A DNA stretch of 64,000 nt from Roseiarcus sp963813195 (GTDB taxonomy: Bacteria > Pseudomonadota > Alphaproteobacteria > Rhizobiales > Beijerinckiaceae), in the NCBI GenBank assembly GCA_963813195.1, contig CAWEYC010000016.1, positions 62,001 through 126,000 on the forward strand, in the 5' to 3' direction. The notes under the pieces were generated by a model that did no database searches, was not told the origin of the DNA, and saw nothing but the letters and a program-made list of their open reading frames with translations. Positions 55,756-64,000 of this stretch are shown here, piece after piece (the stretch's first letter is position 1; the number at the start of each line of letters is the position of its first letter). Position numbers and translations under genes: made by a program.

Positions 55756-56591
55756 TTCGGCGACCCCTGTCGGCCCGTGAGCGTGGTCGGCGGCGGCGAT
55801 CCCATCGCCGCGCAGAGCGCCAGCGACGTCTGGCGGCATTTCTCCGCATACGCCGCGCTCAATCGGAATTCTTCGTTGCGCGGCAGGGGCGCGTCGACGG
55901 CGATCTCGGCGACCGCGCGGCCTGGACGGGCCGCCATCACCACGATGCGGTTCGAAAGGTACACGCTTTCGTAGACGGAATGGGTGACGAAGATGACGGT
56001 CGCGCCGAGCCCGCATTTGAGCGCCACCAGATCGTCGTTGAGCTTGGTGCGGGTGATCTCGTCGAGTGCGGCGAAGGGCTCGTCCATCAGGAGCACGGCG
56101 GGGCGCGTCACCAGGGCGCGCGCGATCGACACGCGCATCTTCATGCCGCCGGAGAGTTCGCGTGGATAGGCGTTGGCGAATCGCGAGAGGCCGACCCGCT
56201 CCAGCGCGTCTTCGACGCGCGAGGCCGCCTGCGCGCGCGAGACGCCAGCCAGTCGGAGCGGCAGCCAGACATTCGCAAAGACGGTGCTCCACGGCGTCAG
56301 AGTCGGCTCCTGAAATACGAAACCGAGTTCCGGCCGGCCTCCGCGCCAGGAGATCGCGCCGCGGGTTGGCGTGGTCAGCCCGGACAAAAGGCGCAGGATC
56401 GTCGATTTGCCGCAGCCCGAAGGACCCAAAAGGGAGACGAATTCGCCCTCGCGCACATCCATTTCGACGCCCGACAGCGCGCTCACGCCATTGGCGAAGA
56501 CTTTGTCGACGCCGCGCAGGGAGACAAGGGGCGATGCCCCGACGGTCTTCGGCGGCGAGGCGACGGGTGCGATGGCATCAGCAAGGGACAT
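55752..56591 (-). CDS. NitT/TauT-type ABC transporter ATP-binding protein
   Basis: 279 aa ATPase of the SsuB/TauB/ThiZ class. Walker A GPSGCGKST near residue 55, signature LSGGMKMR, Walker B VLLMDEPFAALD, switch His in FVTHSVYES. The ~25-residue N-terminal extension is unremarkable. It energises the importer formed with the permease and the NMT1/THI5-like binding protein. About 100 bp follow the binding-protein gene. Confidence 0.93.
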   Translation of the reverse strand: MSLADAIAPVASPPKTVGASPLVSLRGVDKVFANGVSALSGVEMDVREGEFVSLLGPSGCGKSTILRLLSGLTTPTRGAISWRGGRPELGFVFQEPTLTPWSTVFANVWLPLRLAGVSRAQAASRVEDALERVGLSRFANAYPRELSGGMKMRVSIARALVTRPAVLLMDEPFAALDEITRTKLNDDLVALKCGLGATVIFVTHSVYESVYLSNRIVVMAARPGRAVAEIAVDAPLPRNEEFRLSAAYAEKCRQTSLALCAAMGSPPPTTLTGRQGSPK

Positions 56592-56690
56592 GGCGACGCT
56601 CGATCCGGATTAGCTCATTCATTCTTGGAATCGGCGGGCGGGGGATCGCGCAGCCGACCCGGATGTCGGCCGCCACGATCCCCCGTCCTG

Positions 56691-57695
56691 TCATTTCGGC
56701 CGCAGATCGACGCCGACCCCTTTGTCGACGAATTGCAGCGTATAGGCCTTCTTGTAATCGACGTCCGGCTTGACCACCCCGGCCGTCACCATCTTCTCGT
56801 AGAAGTCCTTCATCCGCGCGTCGGTCATCGCGCCGATGCCGAGCTTCAGCGTATCGCCGGAATCGATGACGCCATAAGCCTTCAGCTTGGCGATGGAGAA
56901 GGCGATCTGTTCGTCGGTGATGTCCGGATTGTCCTTTTTGATCGCCGCGTTGGCTTTGGCGTTGTCGCCGTAGAGGTAATGATACCACCCGATCTCCGAA
57001 GCCTCGACGAACCGTCGGACGATGTCGGGGGACTTGGCGACTTCATCGCTGCGCGCCTCGATCGTCGACGCATAGGTCGAATAGCCCTGGTCGGCGAGCA
57101 GGAAGATGTTGGGCTTGAAGCCACCGTCTTTCTCCACGGCGAAAGGCTCGGCGGTGAGATATCCCTGTTGGATCGATTTCTTGTCGGCGATGAACGGCGC
57201 GGCGTTGAAATTGTAGGGTTTTACGTTCTCTTCCTTGAAGCCGTAGCGGACCTTCATCCACTGGTAGAACGAAGCGAGCCCTTCCTTGCCGACAAAGGCG
57301 GTGGCGCTGGTCAGATCGGTCCATTTGTCGAGCCCGACGCCGGGGTGCGACATGAAAATCTGCGGATCTTTCTGGAATATGGCGGCGACGACGACCGTCG
57401 GCACGTTCTGCTCGACCGCCTCGAAGGCCTGGATCATGTTGCCGCCCATGTAGAAATCCAGCTTGCCGCTGACCAACAGCAGCCGGTTATTGGCTTGTGG
57501 GCCGCCGGGCACGATCGTCACGTCGAGCCCGTATTTGGCGTAGGTGCCGTCGACAACCGCTTGGTAATAACCGCCGTGCTCGGCCTCGGCGAGCCAGTTG
57601 GTCCCGAAGGAGACCTTGTCGGCGCTGAAGGCCGCGCTCGAGGTCATCGCGACCAAGGCGGCGCCAACCCAAACGCCGATTTTCGATCCGCTCAT
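56691..57695 (-). CDS. ABC transporter substrate-binding protein, NMT1/THI5-like
   Basis: 334 aa periplasmic protein. Signal peptide residues 1-25 (SSAAFSADK). The mature protein starts with the THI5-like KVSFGTNWLAEAEHGGYYQAVVDGTYAKYGL; GGPQANNRLLLVSGKLDFYMGG follows. Proteins of this class bind small pyrimidines, taurine, nitrate or similar. ATG at 57695 chosen for the signal peptide; 14 more codons are open upstream. First gene of the minus-strand cluster and divergent from the RidA gene. Confidence 0.9.
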   Translation of the reverse strand: MSGSKIGVWVGAALVAMTSSAAFSADKVSFGTNWLAEAEHGGYYQAVVDGTYAKYGLDVTIVPGGPQANNRLLLVSGKLDFYMGGNMIQAFEAVEQNVPTVVVAAIFQKDPQIFMSHPGVGLDKWTDLTSATAFVGKEGLASFYQWMKVRYGFKEENVKPYNFNAAPFIADKKSIQQGYLTAEPFAVEKDGGFKPNIFLLADQGYSTYASTIEARSDEVAKSPDIVRRFVEASEIGWYHYLYGDNAKANAAIKKDNPDITDEQIAFSIAKLKAYGVIDSGDTLKLGIGAMTDARMKDFYEKMVTAGVVKPDVDYKKAYTLQFVDKGVGVDLRPK

Positions 57696-57819
57696 CCACC
57701 AATGCTCCCAAGCTGGACAACGCCGGTGCATTAACAAGCAACTTGGGCGCCACTATCAACCTTGCTTCGGGCGCCGGCAAGGGCTAGCTCTCGCTCCGGT
57801 CCAGCAACGAGCGGCTTCG

Positions 57820-58203
57820 ATGCGCCCTTTGTCCCCGAATTCGATCCATCCGCCCTTCGCGCACTACTCGCACGGAGTGGAGGTCATGCCGGGAAGTCGG
57901 CTCGTCTTCTGTTCCGGCCAGCTCGGAATCGGGCGCGACGGCGCCGTTCCGGACGGCGTCGAGGCGCAGGCGCGGCTGTGCTTCCGTGCGATCGCCGCCA
58001 TCCTCGGCGAAGCCGGCATGTCGCTTGCGGATGTCGTGCGGCTCAACGCTTTCGTGACGTCTGCCCAGCATTTGGGCGGCTATATGAAAGTGCGTGATGA
58101 ATTTGTCGGCGATCCTCCGCCCGCCTCCACTTTGATGATCGTGCAGGGATTCGCTCGCCCGGAATTCAAAGTGGAAATCGAAGCGATCGCCGCGCGCGCA
58201 TAG
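57820..58203 (+). CDS. RidA family protein (reactive enamine/imine deaminase-like)
   Basis: 127 aa YjgF/YER057c/UK114 protein. FCSGQLGIGRDG near residue 29, LNAFVTSAQHLGGYMKVRDEF and PPPASTLMIVQGFARPEFKVEIEAIA mark the family; the active-site Arg would be in the last segment. Such proteins hydrolyse reactive imines or carbamates, and relatives serve in pyrimidine breakdown (RutC). It is transcribed away from the ABC cluster and precedes the creatininase-like gene by 16 bp. Confidence 0.9.
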   Translation: MRPLSPNSIHPPFAHYSHGVEVMPGSRLVFCSGQLGIGRDGAVPDGVEAQARLCFRAIAAILGEAGMSLADVVRLNAFVTSAQHLGGYMKVRDEFVGDPPPASTLMIVQGFARPEFKVEIEAIAARA

Positions 58204-58219
58204 GGGATTGGAGAAAATT

Positions 58220-59026
58220 ATGTTGCCGACGAAGTTCTGGGCGGAAATGTCTTGGCGCGATTTTCACGGCGCCGATATGGCTCAAGTCGTTGCAGTGCTG
58301 CCGGTCGCCGCGATCGAACAGCACGGGCCGCATTTGCCCGTCGGCGTCGACACGTTCATCAACGAAGGGTATCTGAAGCGCGCCACCGCGCGCGTTCCCG
58401 ATGATTTGCCCGTTCTCTTCCTGCCGCTGCAGACAATCGGCAAGTCGAACGAGCATGTCGAGTTTCCCGGCACATTGACCTTTTCCGCCGAGACCCTGAT
58501 TCGCGCCTGGACCGAGATCGGCGAGAGCGTCGCTCGAACGGGCTGCCGCAAGCTCATCTTCGTCAACTCGCACGGCGGCAACGTGCCGATCATCGACGTC
58601 GTCGCGCGGGAATTGCGGGTCCGCCGGCGGATGCTCGCCGTGCATGCGTCCTGGTCCCGGTTCGGTTATCCCGAAGGGTTGTTCTCCGCCAGCGAGCGCG
58701 CTTACGGCATCCACGCCGGCGACGCCGAGACTTCGTTGATGCTGGCGTTCCGGCCCGAAACCGTGCGTATGGACGAAGCGCGCGATTTCGTCAGCACGGC
58801 GTCGGCGATCGAGGGCGAGTTCAAGCAACTGCGGGTGACGCAACCGAACGGCTTCGGCTGGATGTCGAACGATTTGAACGAATATGGCGCGGTCGGCGAA
58901 GCCGACAAGGCGACCGCCGCGAAGGGCGAGGCTTGCGCCGAACGCGGCGCCGACGCGTTCATCGATCTCTTGCGCGATGTGCTGGCGTTCGATCTCGCCA
59001 GGCTCGGCAAGGGCCCGATCGGTTGA
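58220..59026 (+). CDS. Creatininase family hydrolase
   Basis: 268 aa metal-dependent amidohydrolase. Conserved segments are VAAIEQHGPHLPVGVDT near residue 30 (metal ligands Glu, His, Asp), FVNSHGGNVPII near 118 and GIHAGDAETSLML with the later Glu/His ligands. Members open creatinine, or the formamide ring in other pathways. The ATG at 58220 follows GGAGA; a TTG 12 bp earlier is less likely. It ends 2 bp before rnhB, but its partners by function are RidA and the divergent transport operon. Confidence 0.9.
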   Translation: MLPTKFWAEMSWRDFHGADMAQVVAVLPVAAIEQHGPHLPVGVDTFINEGYLKRATARVPDDLPVLFLPLQTIGKSNEHVEFPGTLTFSAETLIRAWTEIGESVARTGCRKLIFVNSHGGNVPIIDVVARELRVRRRMLAVHASWSRFGYPEGLFSASERAYGIHAGDAETSLMLAFRPETVRMDEARDFVSTASAIEGEFKQLRVTQPNGFGWMSNDLNEYGAVGEADKATAAKGEACAERGADAFIDLLRDVLAFDLARLGKGPIG

Positions 59027-59028
59027 CG

Positions 59029-59667
59029 ATGGGTGCGCCGGACTTCGCCTTCGAGCGCGAATTGATCGCCGGCGGCTGCTCGTTTGTCGCCGGCGTCGAC
59101 GAGGTGGGACGCGGGCCGCTCGCCGGACCGGTCGGCGTCGCGGCCGTGATTCTCGACTTCGACGATCTGCCCGACGGGCTCGACGATTCGAAGGTTCTGA
59201 GCGCGGCGCGCCGTGAGGAGTTGAGCGAGGTCATCTACGCCAAGGCGCTGAGCGTCTCGGTCGCCTTCGCCAGCGTCGCGGAGATCGACGCGCTCAATAT
59301 CCGCGGCGCTGCGCTGCTCGCGATGGCGCGCGCGGTCAATGCCTTGAGCCTGCGGGCGGACTTCGCGCTCGTCGATGGCTGCGATATCCCCGGCGGCCTG
59401 CGCTGTCCGGCGCGCGCGATCGTCGGCGGCGACGCACGCTCGCTCTCGATCGCCGCCGCCTCGATCGTCGCCAAGGTGGCGCGCGACGCGTTGATGACAA
59501 GGCTCGACGCGGCCCATCCGGGATACGGATTCGCGCGTCACGCCGGCTACGCCACGCGCGCGCACGCCGAAGCGCTGGCGCGGCTCGGTCCGACCCCGTT
59601 TCACCGGCGCTCATTCAAACTGACCGGCTGGTCCCAGGATTGCAGCGGGGATGCAGAAAGTCTTTAG
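59029..59667 (+). CDS. rnhB: Ribonuclease HII
   Basis: 212 aa. Cuts RNA in RNA-DNA hybrids and removes misincorporated ribonucleotides. Catalytic D24 and E25 in AGVDEVGRGPLAG, D116 in LVDGCDIPGG, and further SIAAASIVAKVARD, HPGYGFARHAGYAT are present. ATG at 59029 lies 2 bp after the creatininase stop. rnhB directly upstream of ccrM is a conserved alphaproteobacterial arrangement. Confidence 0.95.
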   Translation: MGAPDFAFERELIAGGCSFVAGVDEVGRGPLAGPVGVAAVILDFDDLPDGLDDSKVLSAARREELSEVIYAKALSVSVAFASVAEIDALNIRGAALLAMARAVNALSLRADFALVDGCDIPGGLRCPARAIVGGDARSLSIAAASIVAKVARDALMTRLDAAHPGYGFARHAGYATRAHAEALARLGPTPFHRRSFKLTGWSQDCSGDAESL

Positions 59668-59823
59668 AAATAATTGATTTCACGCCAATTCTTCCGGGTT
59701 AAAATTCGTACGAAAACGAGACAGCGGCGCGGCGCCGGCTCTAACGCGACCTTTACCTAAAATGATCACTATCTCGAATGTCGGATGCGTTTGGTCTGAC
59801 GTTTGCGTCGAGTGGTTGCGTTC

Positions 59824-61005
59824 ATGCGTGGTTCTCGTGCCGGGGCGACCCGCCTCCCTGTCCAGCTTCAGGTTTTGCGTACTGGAAGCAGCGAGGCGCG
59901 GCGCCCCGCCACGGTTGTCGCGCCGCCGCGCGATGTGATCATCGTCGGCGACTGCGTCGGCGAGCTCGCCAAGCTGCCGGAGGCGAGCGTCGACCTCGTC
60001 TTCGCCGATCCGCCGTACAATCTGCAGCTCGAGGGCGCGCTGTCGCGTCCGGATCAAAGCGTCGTCGACGCCGTCGACGACGATTGGGACAAGTTCGCCG
60101 ATTTCGCCGCTTACGACGCCTTCACCAGGGCGTGGCTCGGCGCGGCGCGGCGCGTCATGAAGCGCGACGCGACGATTGTCGTCATCGGCTCGTACCACAA
60201 CATCTTCCGCGTCGGCTCCATCCTGCAGGATCTAGGCTTCTGGATCCTCAACGACATCGTCTGGCGCAAGGCCAATCCGATGCCGAACTTTCGCGGTCGT
60301 CGCTTCACCAATGCGCACGAGACGATGATCTGGGCGGCGCGTAGCGCCGACGCCAAGAGCTATACGTTCAACTACGAAGCGCTGAAAGCGGGCAACGAGG
60401 ATTGTCAGGCCCGCTCCGATTGGTTCCTGCCCATCTGCACCGGCGCGGAGCGCCTGAAGGACGCGGACGGCCGCAAGAGCCATCCGACGCAAAAGCCCGA
60501 GGCGCTCCTGCAGCGCGTATTGCTCTCGGCTTCCAACCCCGGCGATCTCGTCCTCGATCCGTTTTTCGGCACCGGCACGACCGGCGCCGTCGCGCGGCGT
60601 CTGCGTCGCGGCTACATCGGGCTCGAGCGCGATCCGGTCTACGCCGAAGCGGCGCGCTCGCGAATCGCCGCCGTCGTGCCGGTGGACGCCGACGCGGTCG
60701 CGGCGATGCCGACGCGCCGCAGCGAGCCGCGCGTCGCCTTCGCCAGCGTGATCGAGGCCGGGTTGATCAAGCCCGGCGAGCGGCTCGTCGATGCAAAAGG
60801 CCGACACGGCGCCTTGGCGCGCGCCGACGGCGCGCTGACGCTCGGGCCGGCGGTCGGCTCGATCCACAAGATCGGCGCGCTCGTGCAGGGCTTGCCGGCG
60901 TGCAACGGCTGGACCTTCTGGCACGTCGAGCGGGCGGGCGGGCTTGTCTGCATCGACGACTTTCGCGCCAGCATCCGGGCGACGATGCGCGTCGCCGCGG
61001 AATAG
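59824..61005 (+). CDS. ccrM: Cell-cycle-regulated adenine DNA methyltransferase (CcrM-type)
   Basis: 393 aa beta-class N6-adenine methyltransferase. Catalytic DPPY at residues 62-65, FxGxG motif FFGTGTTGA near residue 248, and the C-terminal RAMA-like DNA-binding region (about 310-390, GALTLGPAVGSIHKIGA, GWTFWHVER) are present. In this class the target is GANTC; methylation controls cell-cycle transcription. In-frame GTG at 59812 and TTG at 59803 are alternative starts. The 156 bp upstream contain no GANTC site that I can see, but do hold a 10-bp palindrome TTCGTACGAA (59705-59714). Confidence 0.94.
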   Translation: MRGSRAGATRLPVQLQVLRTGSSEARRPATVVAPPRDVIIVGDCVGELAKLPEASVDLVFADPPYNLQLEGALSRPDQSVVDAVDDDWDKFADFAAYDAFTRAWLGAARRVMKRDATIVVIGSYHNIFRVGSILQDLGFWILNDIVWRKANPMPNFRGRRFTNAHETMIWAARSADAKSYTFNYEALKAGNEDCQARSDWFLPICTGAERLKDADGRKSHPTQKPEALLQRVLLSASNPGDLVLDPFFGTGTTGAVARRLRRGYIGLERDPVYAEAARSRIAAVVPVDADAVAAMPTRRSEPRVAFASVIEAGLIKPGERLVDAKGRHGALARADGALTLGPAVGSIHKIGALVQGLPACNGWTFWHVERAGGLVCIDDFRASIRATMRVAAE

Positions 61006-61014
61006 CGGCCGGCG

Positions 61015-61971
61015 TTACTTTTTCGACTTGGGCTTGCGGCGCGGCGCGTTGAGATCGGCGCCGCGGACGAAGAACACTTCGCCCTCGCTCTCCTCGGTGT
61101 CGAGCCAGACCAGCGGCAATTCCGGGAACTCGGCCTCCAGCCGCCCTCGCCCTCGCCCGATCTCGCAGACGAGCGCGCCGTTGCGCGTCAAATGCTGGCT
61201 CGCCTCGGCGAGAATCCGCCGCACCACATCGAGACCGTCCCGGCCGCCTTCGTGCGCGAGCCGCGGCTCGGCGGCGTATTCCGGCGGAAACGCGGCCAAC
61301 GCATCCGCGTCGACATAGGGCGGATTGGTGAGGATGAGATCGTAGCGCTTCGGCCCGAGCGGCGCGAAGAGGTCGCCCTGGACGAGCGCGACGCGATCGG
61401 AAAGATCGTGTTCGGCGACATTGCGCCGCGCGACGTCGAGCGCATCGCCGGAGAGATCGACCGCGTCGATCTGTGCGTTGGGAAACGTCCTGGCGGCGAG
61501 GATCGCCAGCGAGCCGCCGCCCGTGCAAAGATCGAGCGCGCTTTCGATCCAATCGGCGTCCCCGATCAACGATCCCTCGCCGACGAGGCCGCCGAACAGC
61601 AATTCGCCGATGAAGCTGCGGGGTACGATCACGCGCTCGTCGACATAGAAGGGGACGCCCTGGATATAGGCGCGATTGAGAAGGTAGGCGGCCGGTTTGC
61701 GGGTCGCGACGCGGGCGTCGATCAGGTCCAGGATGCGCACGCGCTCGGCGCGGGTAAGCGCGGCGTCGAGAAAGGGATCGAGCGCGTCGATGGGTAGGCG
61801 CAACGCTTCGAGAACGAGGAACGCGGCTTCATCGACAGCGTTGGTCGTGCCGTGTCCGTAAACGAGCCCCGCCGCGTTGAAGCGGCTGACGGCATGGCGG
61901 AAGACGTCCCGCACCGTGGCGAAGACCGCGAGGCGCTCGTCGTCGGCTCGATTGTCTGAAGCCGTCTCCAC
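61015..61971 (-). CDS. prmB: 50S ribosomal protein L3 N5-glutamine methyltransferase
   Basis: 318 aa HemK-family methyltransferase. The N-terminal segment TVRDVFRHAVSRFNAAGLVYGHGTTNAVDEA and LDLCTGGGSLAILAA point to PrmB (modifies ribosomal protein L3) rather than PrmC; the catalytic NPPY is present (LTNPPYVDAD). GTG start at 61971. Convergent with ccrM, 9 bp apart. Its C-terminal tail is Lys/Arg-rich. Confidence 0.9.
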   Translation of the reverse strand: METASDNRADDERLAVFATVRDVFRHAVSRFNAAGLVYGHGTTNAVDEAAFLVLEALRLPIDALDPFLDAALTRAERVRILDLIDARVATRKPAAYLLNRAYIQGVPFYVDERVIVPRSFIGELLFGGLVGEGSLIGDADWIESALDLCTGGGSLAILAARTFPNAQIDAVDLSGDALDVARRNVAEHDLSDRVALVQGDLFAPLGPKRYDLILTNPPYVDADALAAFPPEYAAEPRLAHEGGRDGLDVVRRILAEASQHLTRNGALVCEIGRGRGRLEAEFPELPLVWLDTEESEGEVFFVRGADLNAPRRKPKSKK

Positions 61972-62008
61972 GGCGCCGTCTCCTGATAGGCTCGCAATCG
62001 AGCCGCCA

Positions 62009-62036
62009 ATAAAAATGGCCGGCGTCGCCGGCCATT
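62009..62036 (-). terminator. Rho-independent terminator downstream of the psiF-like gene
   Basis: A perfect 10-bp GC-rich stem (AATGGCCGGC / GCCGGCCATT, 62014-62036, 3-base loop) is followed on the minus strand by a run of T (TTTTTATT). It lies about 35 bp past the stop of the psiF-like gene and between it and prmB. Confidence 0.85.
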
Positions 62037-62069
62037 GTCTCCAGCTTCTCTCGACCCAACCGGACGAGC

Positions 62070-62273
62070 TTACTTAGCGTTCTTGCATTCCTCGCGGAAC
62101 TTTCTGCGCGCCTTGCCGTGAAGGCCCTTGGCGTCGGCCTGCTTCGAGCACTCCGCGGCCTTCGCCGCCTTTGCCGCAGCGTCGGGCGCGGGAGCAGCGG
62201 CGTCCAGCGCATAGGCGGCGCTCGAGACCAGCAGGCTGATGGCGATCGCGGAGAGGAAAGTCGAGATGCGCAT
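62070..62273 (-). CDS. psiF: PsiF-repeat small secreted protein
   Basis: 67 aa. Signal peptide residues 1-22 (MRISTFLSAIAISLLVSSAAYA), then an Ala-rich linker and one PsiF repeat (ECSKQADAKGLHGKARRKFREECKNAK) with two Cys. In E. coli psiF is phosphate-starvation inducible; here no Pho box was recognised. A clear terminator follows at 62009-62036, so it is probably monocistronic. Confidence 0.85.
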   Translation of the reverse strand: MRISTFLSAIAISLLVSSAAYALDAAAPAPDAAAKAAKAAECSKQADAKGLHGKARRKFREECKNAK

Positions 62274-62414
62274 GATGGGGATGTCTTTCTCGATTGGAGC
62301 AATTCGCAGGCGCCGCGCGGACCGACGCCCGAGTCGATACGACCCGGACAGGGCTTATAGAGCGGCTCGGCGCCGCAAGACAAGGCGCCTGCAAATGCCC
62401 CGCTCAGCCCACGT

Positions 62415-62762
62415 TCAATGAGCGTCCACCGTAGGCGGCAGGTTGAGGTGCTGCTCCACTCGGCGAACGCGGGCTTCCAATTCGCTGATCAGCACGCCGT
62501 GGCCGATGACGACGGAATGATATTCGACGACGGCGCGGCGAAGCCCCGCGATCTGGTCGCCGAGGTGTTTGCGCGTTGCGCCGTGCTCGGCGTCGTTCTC
62601 GGCTTTCATCGTCGCGAGATCCGACGCAACGTCGGCGCGCAGCGATTGTATGTCACCTTTCAACTCGGCTTTCGCGTCGGCCAATTTAGCGTCGACATTC
62701 GCCACGTCGGCTCGCAGGCCGCGAAGCAGTTGAAGCACGAGACTTTCAGGTTCGCTGCTCAT
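62415..62762 (-). CDS. Hypothetical coiled-coil protein
   Basis: 115 aa, no named family recognised. Heptad-like spacing of Leu, Val and Ala with Asp/Lys/Glu between (residues 15-75, and 92-108) predicts a long coiled coil. No signal peptide or membrane helix. It lies 66 bp downstream of ureG on the same strand and may be co-transcribed with the urease accessory genes, but is not a known urease protein. Confidence 0.7.
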   Translation of the reverse strand: MSSEPESLVLQLLRGLRADVANVDAKLADAKAELKGDIQSLRADVASDLATMKAENDAEHGATRKHLGDQIAGLRRAVVEYHSVVIGHGVLISELEARVRRVEQHLNLPPTVDAH

Positions 62763-62828
62763 CTTGTCAGCCTACATGAAGTTTTTGTTCTTCGCCAGCT
62801 CCGGCGAGAATTTCGGCCTCGCCGTCTC

Positions 62829-63449
62829 TCAATTCGCGCCAAGGCCGCCTTTCGCGCGAAGGAACGCGATCACCGCCTCGACCCCTTCGCCGGTCTTCAT
62901 GTTGGCCATGACGAAGGGGCGGGTCTTGCGCATCATGGCGGCGTCGCGCGCCATGACTTCGAGCGAGGCGCCGACGTAAGGGGCGAGATCGATCTTGTTG
63001 ATGACCAGCAGATCGGAGCGCGTGACGCCGGGGCCGCCCTTGCGCGGGATCTTTTCGCCGCCGGACACGTCGATGACATAGATGGTGAGATCGGCGAGCT
63101 CGGGCGAAAACGTCGCGGCGAGATTGTCGCCGCCGGATTCGACCAGGATGAGATCGAGCGCGGGGAAACGGCGACGCATATCGTCGATCGCCGCCAGATT
63201 GATCGAGGCGTCCTCGCGGATCGCCGTGTGCGGGCAGCCGCCCGTTTCCACGCCCATGATCCGCTCCGCCGGCAACGCGCCCGCCTCGACGAGAATGCGC
63301 GCATCCTCTTTCGTGTAGATGTCGTTGGTGATCGCGGCGATGTCGAATTCGCCGCTGAGGCTCTTGCACAATTGCTCCATCAGCGCCGTCTTGCCGGAAC
63401 CGACGGGGCCGCCGATGCCGACGCGTAGGGGTTGCTGGGATCGGCTCAT
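62829..63449 (-). CDS. ureG: Urease accessory protein UreG
   Basis: 206 aa SIMIBI-class GTPase that delivers nickel to urease. P-loop GPVGSGKT at residues 14-21, nickel-binding CPH at 72-74 (ETGGCPHTAIRED), LVESGGDNLAATFSPEL and NKIDLAPYVG are all intact. Its ATG overlaps the ureF stop (ATGA). Confidence 0.96.
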   Translation of the reverse strand: MSRSQQPLRVGIGGPVGSGKTALMEQLCKSLSGEFDIAAITNDIYTKEDARILVEAGALPAERIMGVETGGCPHTAIREDASINLAAIDDMRRRFPALDLILVESGGDNLAATFSPELADLTIYVIDVSGGEKIPRKGGPGVTRSDLLVINKIDLAPYVGASLEVMARDAAMMRKTRPFVMANMKTGEGVEAVIAFLRAKGGLGAN

Positions 63450-64000
63450 GAGCGGAACAACCTCGAATATTGCGTTTCGTGCCGCATCGCGGCGATGTCG
63501 GAGCGAAAGGCCGCGGCGCCGAGATCGTCGAGCGTCGCGGCCGCCGCCTCGCGCGCCATCGCGCCGATCTCCCGCAAGATCCCTGCCAGCACCCTCTGGC
63601 CGTCGGTCTGGCCGACCACGCTCAAGCGAACGGCGGCGGAGACCAAGTTGGCGAACAGGGCGACGACGAAGGCCTGGGCGGCGCGCTCGCGCGCCATGCC
63701 ATGACCCGCGGCCGCCGCGGCGACGGCGATCGGATAGGCGATCGCGTCCCCGGCGCGCTCGGGGACGCGGGCCAGCGCATCGCAGTCCCACGCGGCGCGC
63801 GTCGCGGCGCGGAATGCGCCGCCCTGAGCGGTCGTCTCCAGCCGTCGCTCGGCCGAGCCGGCGAGGGCGATCGCCAGTTCGTTGATCTCGTTCAGCGCGC
63901 GCCAATCTTTAGCCTCGACAGCGCGGTGAGCCGCGGCGAAGAGCATCGCGTCCGTATGCGGCGCGCCGAACGCGGCGAGATCGGCGAGCCAATCGCCGAG
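63446..64000 (-). CDS. ureF: Urease accessory protein UreF, partial (N-terminus beyond window)
   Basis: The frame is open to the right edge, so only the C-terminal ~184 residues are here. UreF acts as a GTPase-activating partner that, with UreD and UreG, loads nickel into urease. Segments such as GMARERAAQAFVVALFANLVSAAVRLSVVGQTDGQRVL and the C-terminal MRHETQYSRLFRS match the family. An internal ATG at 63946 is not the true start. The urease structural genes are presumably outside the window. Confidence 0.9.
   Translation of the reverse strand, partial: LGDWLADLAAFGAPHTDAMLFAAAHRAVEAKDWRALNEINELAIALAGSAERRLETTAQGGAFRAATRAAWDCDALARVPERAGDAIAYPIAVAAAAAGHGMARERAAQAFVVALFANLVSAAVRLSVVGQTDGQRVLAGILREIGAMAREAAAATLDDLGAAAFRSDIAAMRHETQYSRLFRS

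Overview
This is a GC-rich, gene-dense chromosomal segment from an alphaproteobacterium, most likely of the Hyphomicrobiales (Rhizobiales). The placement rests on rnhB next to a CcrM-type adenine methyltransferase, a trpA-accD-folC run, ptsP-prfA, the nadD-rsfS-rlmH-envC-ctpA block, a DUF1285-Nudix-DUF6111-CCA-transferase run beside a MoxR operon, and an AccD that has lost its zinc ribbon. I cannot name the genus. I saw no rRNA, tRNA, CRISPR array, insertion sequence or prophage gene, so the window reads as core chromosome interleaved with catabolic and transport operons.

Layout. 0-4.7 kb: a minus-strand ribose/xylose-type sugar ABC operon. 5.2-8.9 kb: single genes (small secreted protein, carboxymuconolactone-decarboxylase-like protein, an apparently exported isoaspartyl methyltransferase, dienelactone hydrolase, SDR). 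9.0-14.0 kb: a complete branched-chain 2-oxoacid dehydrogenase operon (E1 alpha, E1 beta, E2, E3). 14.0-18.5 kb: a secreted ClpP-fold protein, divergent from trpA-accD-folC; folC is frameshifted as read here. 18.5-21.5 kb: a secreted di-heme peroxidase and a secreted phosphoesterase. 21.7-30.8 kb: a minus-strand cell-cycle, translation and envelope block (ptsP, prfA, nadD, rsfS, rlmH, envC, and two tandem ctpA genes). 31.0-36.3 kb: an oligopeptide-type ABC transporter. 36.7-41.8 kb: etfBA, 3-hydroxyacyl-CoA dehydrogenase, trmD, and both subunits of a 3-oxoacid CoA-transferase. 41.9-48.6 kb: a four-gene MoxR-DUF58-DUF4159-membrane protein operon. 48.8-51.6 kb: DUF1285, Nudix, DUF6111 and CCA-adding enzyme. 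51.6-59.0 kb: an ABC importer (NMT1/THI5-like binding protein) fused by overlapping stop/start codons to an amidohydrolase of the cytosine-deaminase type and an FAD-linked oxidase, with a flavodoxin-fold reductase 3 bp further on, and divergent from RidA plus a creatininase-family hydrolase. 59.0-64 kb: rnhB, ccrM, prmB, psiF-like, a coiled-coil protein, ureG and the C-terminal part of ureF, which runs off the window.

How the parts fit. The branched-chain dehydrogenase, the SDR, ETF, 3-hydroxyacyl-CoA dehydrogenase and CoA-transferase point to oxidation of branched-chain amino acids and short-chain acyl-CoAs. The 51.6-59.0 kb cluster looks like a self-contained uptake and breakdown route for a small nitrogen heterocycle or cyclic amide, and is the best candidate here for an uncharacterised pathway. 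The urease accessory genes at the right edge would fit nitrogen scavenging. Points most worth checking are the folC frameshift, the twin-arginine-type signal on the isoaspartyl methyltransferase, the tandem ctpA genes, the Walker B substitution in the sugar ATPase, and the absence of a standard start codon for rsfS.
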